NCBI RefSeq assembly: GCF_020103695.1
Contig: NZ_JAHXBF010000007.1
Span: 398,536-462,535 of the forward strand
Direction: 5' to 3'
DNA: 64,000 bases
DNA from: Hyalangium versicolor
GTDB lineage: Bacteria > Myxococcota > Myxococcia > Myxococcales > Myxococcaceae
Shown here: one piece after another, positions 8,973-17,000 of the stretch
Numbering within the stretch: position 1 is the stretch's first letter
Layout of the letters: each line of letters starts with the position of its first letter
Position numbers and translations under genes: made by a program
The notes under the pieces: generated by a model
Databases searched by the model: none
What the model was told of the DNA's origin: nothing
The model's input: the letters and a program-made list of their open reading frames with translations, nothing else

Positions 8973-9950
8973 TCAGAAGAGCGCCAGTTGCTGCGGCTTC
9001 CCGCCCAGCGCTCGCGCGTCGATGCCCTCGTCCCGCAGCACCTGCGCCAGCTCCTCCTTGAAGCCGTGGTGAGTGAGCACCTCGCGCGCACCCGTGGCCT
9101 TCACGTAGTTCACCAACGAGGGACAGTCCGCGTGGTCCGACACCGGGAACGCCACCTGCGCCCCGTAGCGATACGCCGCGCCCGGATCCAGCGCCCAGCC
9201 CGTGAGCACCGCCGTCGCCCTCGGCCACAGCCCTGACAGGCCTCCCGCACGAGACAGGTGCGGAGGGAAGAACAGCACCTCTCCCGGCTCCACCTTGCCT
9301 TCGAAGCGGCGCACGCGCTCGATGGCCACCCCCAGCTCCGCGTAGAGCTGCGTCATCTCGAAGATGGACGCATGCGCCACCAGGCCGAAGCCCCGGCTCG
9401 AGAGGTACTTCATCGCCTCCTGGCTCTTGCCCAGCGGATAGCCGAGCAGCACCGGGACGGCCCCCCGCTCCAATTGCATGCGCACCCACGCCTCGACCTG
9501 GCCCAGCACTTCGTCCTTGGGAGGAAACCGGTAGCGCGGATGGCCGAACGTGGCCTCGATGACCAGCGTGTCGCACTCGGCCACCTGCACGGGCTCGGCC
9601 GTCAACGACGGCGCCACGTTCAAGTCCCCCGTGTAGACGATGCGCTTGCCGTCCGAGCGGATGACGCGCAGTTGGGCACTGCCCAGGATGTGCCCGGCCG
9701 ACAGCAATTCCAGCGAGAGCGAGCCCAGCTCGAAGATCTGGTTGTACGGCACCGAGAGCGGAGCCCCCACCGGCCCCAGCCGGTGCGTCATGAAGCGCAG
9801 CGTGGCCGCCGTGGAGATGGTCCGCTCGTGACGCGCGATGTGGTCCGTGTGGCCGTGGCTCACGAAGGACAGGGGCGTCTTGCGCGTCGCGTCCAGCGAC
9901 AGCGGGGTCCCCGTCAGGTGCAGTCCATTTCGCCTCAGCTCGACACTCAT
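8973..9950 (-). CDS. MBL-fold exonuclease-like metallohydrolase (COG1236-type)
   Basis: A 325-residue metallo-beta-lactamase-fold protein. The metal ligands are visible as SHGHTDHIARH, AGHILGSAQ, YTGDLNV and a C-terminal SDHADC. The layout resembles beta-CASP-like RNA 3'-end-processing factors and the ligase-associated DNA exonuclease family, so nuclease activity on DNA or RNA is likely. The beta-CASP-like middle region is short. The start at 9950 follows gggag. In-frame sequence continues to 10034 but without support. First gene of a two-gene operon with the MOSC protein. Ligase-associated versions usually lie next to an ATP-dependent ligase and helicase; neither is here. Confidence 0.85.
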   Translation of the reverse strand: MSVELRRNGLHLTGTPLSLDATRKTPLSFVSHGHTDHIARHERTISTAATLRFMTHRLGPVGAPLSVPYNQIFELGSLSLELLSAGHILGSAQLRVIRSDGKRIVYTGDLNVAPSLTAEPVQVAECDTLVIEATFGHPRYRFPPKDEVLGQVEAWVRMQLERGAVPVLLGYPLGKSQEAMKYLSSRGFGLVAHASIFEMTQLYAELGVAIERVRRFEGKVEPGEVLFFPPHLSRAGGLSGLWPRATAVLTGWALDPGAAYRYGAQVAFPVSDHADCPSLVNYVKATGAREVLTHHGFKEELAQVLRDEGIDARALGGKPQQLALF

Positions 9951-10061
9951 GCGGAAGCTCCCCGTATCACGCGCCTCCGGCCGCTGGACTCTCAATGTAG
10001 AGCCTGTCCGCCCGTCGCCCCAACACCCGAGCAACCTTCCCCGTCTCCATGCAGCGCGCCC

Positions 10062-10976
10062 TCACCCCTGAGCAGCCTCGCGTGTGCGCCACCGATCCCA
10101 CAGCACCGAGCCAAGCTCCGACACCAGCACGCTCAGGATGATGAGAAGCCCACCCACCCATTCGCGCACCCCGAGCTTCTCGTACCCGATGGCCACGGAG
10201 AAGACCCCAGCGAACACGGGCTCCAGCGAGTAGATGATGGCCACACGCACCGCGGAACTCCGGGCCTGCCCCCACGTCTGGACGCCGAGCGCCAGGGCAC
10301 TGGCGAAGACGCCACAGAAGAGCACGGCCCCAATGAAGGCCGGCGTCCACGCCACCCGCACCTCCACGAGAGGGAGACACGCCACCGACAGCAGCGCCAC
10401 CACCCACAACTGCACCGCCACCAGCGCGTTCACGCCCTCCTTCGGTGCATAACGGTCAGTAAAGGAGATGTGGAACGCATACGCCACGGAACACCCGAAC
10501 GTGAGCAGGTCCCCCCGGGACAAGCCCTCCGAGCCCACCTCCGCACCCGTGAGGTAGTAGAGCCCGACCGCCGAGAGCACCACCCCCAACAAAGAGGACG
10601 CGCGAGGCACCCGCCGGAACAGTGCCAGCATCACCAGCGGAACCAGCAGCACATACATCCCGGTGATGAACGCGGAACGCGAGGGCGTGGTGTCCGTCAG
10701 CCCTACCGTCTGCAGCGCGAAGCCCAGGAAGAGGAATACGCCCAGCACGGCCCCGCGCCGCAGGTTGCTCGGAGCGAGCAACTGACGCCCGGTCAGAACG
10801 CTGAGCACCGATGCGCCCACACCGAAGCGCATCGCGAGAAACGAGAAGGGATCAGCATGCGCCAGCGCATCCTTCACCACCACGAAGGTGGTACCCCACA
10901 TCACCGTGAGGGCCACCAACGCACCCTCCGCTTGGAGGCGGCTCCGGCGCTCCTCATGGGCTGCTGCTTCGGACAT
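10062..10976 (-). CDS. DMT/EamA family transporter
   Basis: A 304-residue inner-membrane protein with two EamA repeats and about ten hydrophobic helices (for example ALVALTVMWGTTFVVVKDA at the start and WVGGLLIILSVLVSELGSVL near the end). DMT proteins of this type export amino acids, purines or drugs; the substrate is not readable. It starts at an ATG 28 bases after the stop of the CaCA antiporter and may be the last gene of that transcript. An in-frame GTG at 10991 is a possible alternative. Neither has a convincing ribosome-binding site. Confidence 0.9.
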   Translation of the reverse strand: MSEAAAHEERRSRLQAEGALVALTVMWGTTFVVVKDALAHADPFSFLAMRFGVGASVLSVLTGRQLLAPSNLRRGAVLGVFLFLGFALQTVGLTDTTPSRSAFITGMYVLLVPLVMLALFRRVPRASSLLGVVLSAVGLYYLTGAEVGSEGLSRGDLLTFGCSVAYAFHISFTDRYAPKEGVNALVAVQLWVVALLSVACLPLVEVRVAWTPAFIGAVLFCGVFASALALGVQTWGQARSSAVRVAIIYSLEPVFAGVFSVAIGYEKLGVREWVGGLLIILSVLVSELGSVLWDRWRTREAAQG

Positions 10977-11004
10977 GGTCGGGGCCGTCACCGGGCGTGC
11001 GGCT

Positions 11005-12147
11005 TCACGGAATGAAGAAGAAGGTGACGCCGAGGATCGCGTACACGCCCAGCAGCATCACTCCCTCCAGCCAGTTGGACTCGCCATCCAGCGCGATCAG
11101 CGTCACCGCTCCGACGCCGATGCCAATGCCCAACACCTCCATGTGGCTGAACTCCAGCGTCATGTGCTGCTGCATCGGGATGGACACCAGCACCAGCACC
11201 GGCGCCACGAAGAGCGCGATCTGCTTGGAGGACTCGAAGGCGATGTTGAACGCCAGGTCCATCTTGTTCTTCAGCGACATGATGATCGCCGTGGAGTGCT
11301 CGGCCGCGTTGCCCACGATGGCGATGATGATCACGCCCACGAAGGTGTGGGTGAATCCGAACGTGGCGATGGCCGCCTCGATGGCGTGCACCAGGAACTC
11401 CGCCACGATGACCACGCCCAGGGTGGCGGCCAACAGGATGACCGTCGCCTTCTTCGTCCCCCAGGGCGGCAGTTCCTCCTCGGTGCCGTGGTCCTCACCC
11501 GCGTACAGGTGCGCGTGCGTCTTCAGCGCGAACAGCAGCGACAGTGCGTAGACGAACAGCAGGATGACCGCGATGGCCACCGACATCGGGAAGATGACCG
11601 CATCCGCCGCCGGCCCGCGGAAGGCGTGGAACAGGTCCGGGATGGACATGGCGGTGAGCGCCAGGAACATCATCGCCGCACCAGACAGGGCCGCCGTGGT
11701 GTTGAACTTCTGCCGCTCGTACTTCAACCCGCCCGTCAGGATGGAAGCGCCCAGCACCAACAGCAGGTTGCCCAGGATGGCGCCCGTGACGGAGGCCTTC
11801 ACCACCTCCACCTGTCCGGAGCGAAGCGCCGCCAACGCGATGATGAGCTCCGCCGCGTTGCCGAACGACGCGTTCATCAGCCCGCCCAGCCCGCTGCCCA
11901 GCTTGTGGGAGATGACCTCGGTGGCCTCGCCCATCAGTCGCGCCAGGGGGATGAGCGCCACCGCGCAGAGGATGAAAGTCCACGTGCCCGGGAAAAAGAA
12001 GTGCGAGGCGACCGCCAACGGGAACGCCACGACCAGCAGCCCCATGAACACGCGATCCGAGTTCAGCCACGGATTGCCGGGCCCCTCCGCGGAAGGAGAC
12101 GAGGACGCGGCAGCGGGCGGCGGCGTTCCAGGGGACGATGAGCTCAC
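11005..12147 (-). CDS. Calcium/proton antiporter (CaCA family, Cax type)
   Basis: A 380-residue cation/proton exchanger with about eleven membrane helices in two inverted halves. Each half has the alpha-repeat signature GN-A-E: SFGNAAELIIALAAL in the first and AIVGNAAEHSTAIIMSL in the second. An acidic stretch (AGEDHGTEEELPP) lies between them. It most likely expels Ca2+ from the cytoplasm. The start is uncertain. The frame is open to 12276, but that would overlap the upstream acetyltransferase gene by 58 bases, so I prefer the GTG at 12147. Its N-terminal tail is Ser/Pro/Ala-rich. It follows the RiPP-like genes by about 70 bases on the same strand. Confidence 0.9.
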   Translation of the reverse strand: MSSSSPGTPPPAAASSSPSAEGPGNPWLNSDRVFMGLLVVAFPLAVASHFFFPGTWTFILCAVALIPLARLMGEATEVISHKLGSGLGGLMNASFGNAAELIIALAALRSGQVEVVKASVTGAILGNLLLVLGASILTGGLKYERQKFNTTAALSGAAMMFLALTAMSIPDLFHAFRGPAADAVIFPMSVAIAVILLFVYALSLLFALKTHAHLYAGEDHGTEEELPPWGTKKATVILLAATLGVVIVAEFLVHAIEAAIATFGFTHTFVGVIIIAIVGNAAEHSTAIIMSLKNKMDLAFNIAFESSKQIALFVAPVLVLVSIPMQQHMTLEFSHMEVLGIGIGVGAVTLIALDGESNWLEGVMLLGVYAILGVTFFFIP

Positions 12148-12218
12148 GGGGGCCTCGAGGGAGATGCGGCACGGAGCTTTTGGCCCACCCTGCCCCCCGC
12201 GCGCAATCCCCTTCCATG

Positions 12219-13184
12219 TCAAATCAACACGCGCTCCAGAACGACCAGAGGCTTGAGACCTCCCGAGGCGCTCCACTCGGTGTTCACTCGCTGAGTAAGT
12301 TCGGGGGAGGACTCCTGGAAACCCGCCCTGCGGAACGTCCTCAGCGAGGCCATGTTGTCATCGTCGATGTCCGCGAAGATGCGGTCGGTGCCCTGCCGCC
12401 GGGCCTCGTCCACCAGGCAGGTGATGAGCTGGAAGGCGATTCCCATCCGTCGCGCCCGAGGCGCCACCACCAGCGAGCGCACCCAGAGCCCCTCCAGCTG
12501 CAGGCCCTCCTGACGGTAGTCATCCAGGTACGCGAAGCCATGCAGCTTCCCCTTCCGATCAAAGGCCCCCACCGCCGCGCCTAGCAGGCCCTCTTCGCGC
12601 GTCCAGCGCCCCAGGAGTTGCTGGCGAAGGAAACCCCCGGGCACCAGCAGCCGCTCGCCCGCGAAGACCAGCAGAGCGTCCAGATCATCCTCTCGGAGCA
12701 GGCGGACCTCGAGCTGCCCGAGCCACCGCTGCCGCAGCGGTCGGGACCAACCGGACACGGTGAAGTCGCGGAGCTGGCGAAACGCCGCGCGCGCCTGGGG
12801 GCGGGTCCAGAGCCTGGCGAGGAGCCGGTGCCCCAGGAAGAGCGAGGGGCTCGCCAGCCGAGGCAACGGGAGCAACCAGGCCCCCCGGCGCAGCGCGGTG
12901 ACACGTCCCAGCGGCACGCCCACTGGATCCTGCTTGCCCAGCAACGAGGCCGTCACCACGGGCTGCGTGGACACCACCACGTGCGCGACGAGCTTGCGCC
13001 CCACCCTCAAGAGCGCCACATCGCCGCGGACGAGCTCCTCGGGAGCGCACCGCAGCACGCGGACCGAGTCCCCGCTGCGCAGCAGCGGATACAGGCTCCG
13101 CCCGGCGCCTCGCAGCCAGAGCTGCTTCCCGGGAGGAGTCCCCTCGACGAGCGACGCGAGATCCGTGGGGTGCTTACTGGCCAT
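12219..13184 (-). CDS. S24/S26-like peptidase domain fused to GNAT acetyltransferase
   Basis: A 321-residue protein joining two domains. Residues about 15-75 resemble the signal-peptidase fold (S24/S26): GRSLYPLLRSGDSVRV with a candidate catalytic Ser30, then RGDVALL, then GRKLVAHVV with Lys64 and His68 as candidate bases. Residues about 155-295 are a GNAT acetyltransferase with a motif A (VVAPRARRMGIAFQLI) and a motif B (DNMASLRTFRRAGF). There is no membrane anchor or signal peptide, so the peptidase domain is soluble. Its ATG lies inside the end of the kinase gene (11-base overlap), which implies translational coupling. In this setting it may trim and acetylate the adjacent small peptide (inference). 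Whether the Ser/Lys or Ser/His pair is active is unknown. Confidence 0.8.
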   Translation of the reverse strand: MASKHPTDLASLVEGTPPGKQLWLRGAGRSLYPLLRSGDSVRVLRCAPEELVRGDVALLRVGRKLVAHVVVSTQPVVTASLLGKQDPVGVPLGRVTALRRGAWLLPLPRLASPSLFLGHRLLARLWTRPQARAAFRQLRDFTVSGWSRPLRQRWLGQLEVRLLREDDLDALLVFAGERLLVPGGFLRQQLLGRWTREEGLLGAAVGAFDRKGKLHGFAYLDDYRQEGLQLEGLWVRSLVVAPRARRMGIAFQLITCLVDEARRQGTDRIFADIDDDNMASLRTFRRAGFQESSPELTQRVNTEWSASGGLKPLVVLERVLI

Positions 13185-13932
13185 CGAGCCACCCTCTCAC
13201 GAAGTCCGCAGCCGCCTCGTGCTTTCTGAACACGAAGCGCCGGAGAGGCACCTGCTCGCAGATATGGCTCAGGCGCTGGAGGACCTCCCCCGGAGAGGCC
13301 TCTCCCGGAAGCGGCCGGAACACCTGCCCCATGAGCGCCGTGATGGCCTCCTGCGGAGCCACCTCCTCCATCCGTTCCTCCGGGCCTTTGTGCAGCACGA
13401 GCACGGCCGCAAGCCTCGCACGAGCCAGGGACGAGGGAAGATCCAGATCCGAGCAGAACGGGCTGCCCTCCACTCGAGCCCCCGGATAGAGCGCCACCAC
13501 CTCATCCGAGAGAACGTCCGCTCCGGCAGCCTGGGAGCACAACCGGGCAAAGGTGGACTTGCCAGCCCCGCTGGGCCCGATGGCCACCACTCCCTGCCCC
13601 TGGAAGGCCACGGCTGCCGCGTGCAGGAGCAGGCCTCCCTGCCGGAGCGTGGCCAACTGCATCCCCACGCGCAGGGCCAGCTCCGTATCGAGCTCCTCTC
13701 GCGGAGGCTCCACGCGAACCATGTCCCCCTCCACCTGGAATCTCGCCCCGGAAGGATGGCGAGGATCGAGCGGCGCCCCCTGCCCCGAGCCCAGCGTCTC
13801 CGCCCTCAACCGCAGACGGGCCAGGCCCCCGGAGGCAGCGAGGAAGGGAGCCAACGTGCACCGCTCGCCCGCCCGAGCCAGGAGCTCCTCATCCACGCCC
13901 ACGCTCCAGTCTCCGAAGCGCAGCAGCCGCAT
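13174..13932 (-). CDS. HprK-related kinase
   Basis: A 252-residue P-loop protein resembling the C-terminal kinase domain of HPr kinase/phosphorylase. HAAAVAF precedes a Walker A loop GPSGAGKS (residues 119-126), followed by a LSDEVVAL strand with the likely metal/base aspartate (about 143). It lacks the N-terminal domain of true HprK, and no HPr gene is nearby. HprK-like kinases occur in peptide-modification loci, for example those phosphorylating a lasso peptide C-terminal Ser, and in systems with PqqD-like partners. The start follows a good gaggg; it lies 17 bases after the small peptide gene and overlaps the next gene. Probable role: phosphorylation or ATP-dependent modification of the peptide (inference). 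Confidence 0.85.
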   Translation of the reverse strand: MRLLRFGDWSVGVDEELLARAGERCTLAPFLAASGGLARLRLRAETLGSGQGAPLDPRHPSGARFQVEGDMVRVEPPREELDTELALRVGMQLATLRQGGLLLHAAAVAFQGQGVVAIGPSGAGKSTFARLCSQAAGADVLSDEVVALYPGARVEGSPFCSDLDLPSSLARARLAAVLVLHKGPEERMEEVAPQEAITALMGQVFRPLPGEASPGEVLQRLSHICEQVPLRRFVFRKHEAAADFVRGWLDGQ

Positions 13933-13949
13933 CCGCCCTCACCCCGCCG

Positions 13950-14093
13950 TCAGCACTCGCCCGTCTCGGGATCGATAATGCAGCTCGGGGTGAACAGATC
14001 TGGCACGAGGAGCCGTTCGGAGCGCACCTTCGGTGGCGCATAGGCCTTTTTCTTCTGGGGTTCAGCCTTCTTCGGCTGCTCCGTCGTCGCCAT
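13950..14093 (-). CDS. Candidate precursor peptide (47 residues) of a RiPP-like locus
   Basis: A short gene of 47 codons that starts 5 bases after the stop of the giant lipoprotein and ends 17 bases before the kinase. The peptide has a Lys/Gln/Pro-rich N-terminal leader (PKKAEPQKKK). Then comes AYAPPKV, which partly matches the Y-x-x-P-x-aliphatic element by which leader peptides bind PqqD-like recognition domains. A hydrophobic LLVPDLF precedes the acidic, two-cysteine tail TPSCIIDPETGEC. That tail would be the core. The codons look like neighbouring genes in composition, and the position inside a tight operon argues for a real gene. There is no strong ribosome-binding site, so translation may be coupled to the gene before it. 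Confidence 0.75.
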   Translation of the reverse strand: MATTEQPKKAEPQKKKAYAPPKVRSERLLVPDLFTPSCIIDPETGEC

Positions 14094-14098
14094 GGGGG

Positions 14099-17000
14099 TC
14101 AATAGTACACCACGACCCGGGCGGGATTCGACTGGCTGTCGCCCGCGGCCAGATCCGGCTTTCCGTCTCCGTTGAAGTCCAGAATCGTCACGCTGATGCC
14201 CAGCGCGCTGGTGGACTCGAGCTTGGACTGGGCGAAGCCGTTCTCCTCCTGCGTGTCGAACTCCGCCCCGTTCACTCCTCGGTTGTAGAAAACGAACGCG
14301 GAGCCTCCTGGGATGAAGTTCTGGCCAATCGCGATATCCGGGCGGCCATCCCCGTTCAGGTCTCCCTGAGCCACCGAGTTGCCGAAGCGGCCGCCTCCTT
14401 GAATGACCAGCGGCGGCGTGGTGAAGCCCGCCGAGGTGCCATCCCGGTACACGAAGACCTTGCTCTGGGTGGCCATGCCGACCACGAGGTCCAGACCCGG
14501 GCCTCCGGCCAGATTCACTCCGCCCACCGCCTCGGTGCCAAAGCCGGTGATCGCATTGCCGGTCGAGTTCGGATCCTGATGGAGCACCTGGAGCGCATCG
14601 GACAGGCTGACCGCGCTGCCCGGGAGCGCACGGACAGCACCGCCCGAGTACACGTAGACGTTGTTGAGGGTCTCGTGGGACGAGGGGATTGTGAAGTCCG
14701 GCACTCCGTCTCCGGTGATGTCCCCGAGCCGGACGTAGCCGCGCGACCGGCCGAAGAAGGGAGTCCCCGCCGGTGCGCTGAAGACCTTGTCCGCGCTGCT
14801 CGTCGCGACGACGCAGGAGGCGGTGGGCGAGCAACCCGTGCCCAGGGCCCGCCATGCGTCCTGGGAGCGCCCGTAGAAGAGGTACACCTTGGGCGGACTC
14901 TCGGCGTGAGAGCTGAGCACGAGCTCCTGCAGCCCATCGCCGTTGATGTCTCCGATCATCTTCGCGGCTCCGCCCAGCGAGGCTCCCGCGATGTTCGGGA
15001 CGTTGCGGAACTCGATGGGGCCCGTGGTGTCCACCGTCGTGCCCTTGCGGCCGAAGTAGAGGAACGCGCGGCCGCCGGTGCTCGAGTACCCGCGCACGCC
15101 GACCAGCAGATCCTGGACCTGATCGGTGCCCGTATTGCCGACGTCGCCGACGTCGAAGTCACTCCCGTAGAACTGGGACCCGGTCTCCGGCAACGTGAGG
15201 TCCTGCCGGACTGGAGGGCTCGCCGCCGGATCGCTCGAGCCGTAGTAGACGTACGCGGTTCCGGGAGTGCCCGAAGCAGCGGCCACCACCAGATCATCCC
15301 GGCCATCCGCGTTCAGGTCTCCACGCGAGGCGATGTAGAGGCCGTAGTTGCTGCTCGCAGCGCCAGGATTGGTGACGGTGACCTGCCTCCAGAAGTTGTC
15401 GATCGCAGGCGTGGCCTGGAACGGTGCGTAGTTGCCGATCTCGTCTCGCGGTCGGAGCTGGATGGAGTACCGCGCCAGAGGCGGCAACGTGAGCGTGTAG
15501 CTCGTGGTCGCCGCCGGGAGCAGTGCTCCCGTCTCCTGCATCACCTTCGGGCTGAAGAAGGTCGCCTGGTCCGCGATGCCGTTCGGGAGTTGGGAGTTGA
15601 TGGTCCATCGCAGGTCGTAGCCAGCGACGACACCCGAGAGCCCATCATCCCCGCTGGCCGTCCACGCCACCTGCACCTTCGCGGCGCGCTCCTGGCCCGT
15701 CACCAGCGTCCGGGTCACCGTGGGTGCATCCGGAGGCACCACGTCCACGGTGGCCGCCACGGTGTGGCGCGCGATGTTCCCGGAGACATCCTGGACCCGG
15801 ATCTCGAACGTGCCCGTGGTGTCCTGGGGCAGCGTCACCGGGACATCCAGCGTCTCCGGATCGCCCGTGAGGGTGAACTCCGAGGAGACAGAGTTGCCCT
15901 GGTAGAAGGCCTGCACCTTGCTTCCGGCACCCTGGGTCACCGTGAGGGTGAACTTCGCGTTGGCATCACCGCCTGGCGACAGGTCCACCACGTGATCCGG
16001 CGCGGGCGTGGGGAAGAGGAAGGCGTTCGTGTCGGCCACGAAGAAGAGCGTTGTCGGCGAGGGAGAGACGGAGGTGATGAGCGGCGGCGAGATGTCCACC
16101 GTCACGTCCACGAAGTCGACCGAGCGCTCGGCGACGGCGTTGAAGACGTCCACGGTGAGCCGCGTCTGCTCGCCGTCCACCAGAGTCAGATCGAAGAAGA
16201 AATCTCCCGTCGAGGCATTGGCGGTGGTGGTGGCTTCCGCTGCCGAGGAGGACCCGCGATAGAGGGATACCTCGCGCCCGCGACAATCGAAGGTGTTTCC
16301 TGCCAGGCGGTACTGGAGTCCCGCGGTAGCCGGGTCCCGATCATCTTGGGCGAGCAGCGTTGCCACCGGAGACGCGGGGGTCGTGATCGTGATGGCGCAT
16401 CCAGGCACGCGCACTTCGACGTTGGCCGCCGAGTCGCTGTCCGAGTTTCCCGCCGGGTCGCTGGCTTGCGCGGTGACGGTCTGCACACCGACGGGGAAGT
16501 TCAGGGTGCCCTGCGCCACTCCTGACACCACCTGCAGATCGCCCAGGGTGACCGGCTCGCTCGAGCCCATCTGCGAGACGATGCGAACCGTGCTCACGTC
16601 CGCCCCTTCCACGTTCACCTGCACGGGCAGATCGGTGCTGTTGTAGAGGGTGTTGGCGGCAGGCGTGACCAGGGTCACCGTCGGCGCATCGAGGTCCACG
16701 GTGAGCGTGCGCGTCACGGTCTCGCTGTGATTGCCTGCCGTGTCCGTGGCTACGATCGTCAGGATGTACGTTCCCGAAGAAGGCAGGGTGAACTCGCGTG
16801 AGGCCTCCAGGCCCGAGGGAGTAACGTCCACAGCCCCCCCAGGAGACAGTTCCATATGAACTCCCCCTGTGCCCACGTCCGCGTCGGTATTGACGGCAAC
16901 GCGGAGTTGGAAGCCAGCGGCAGCCGAGGCGTCGTCCGCAATGCCGAGTGCCGTCCGCGTCGGGGCGCTCAGCACCAGGCCCGGCACCACCGGGTCCAGA

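Noticed and set aside
8973..9950. Link of the MBL-fold nuclease with Ku in one end-joining pathway
   Set aside because: Ku is about 30 kb away in another operon and no LigD or ligase-associated helicase is present, so I do not claim a functional link.
12148..12276. N-terminal extension of the CaCA antiporter
   Set aside because: It would overlap the S24-GNAT gene by 58 bases and adds no recognisable sequence, so the GTG at 12147 is preferred, though not proven.
14033..16525. 830-codon plus-strand open frame opposite the giant lipoprotein
   Set aside because: Shadow frame. The minus-strand frame has a lipobox, Ig and FG-GAP signatures.
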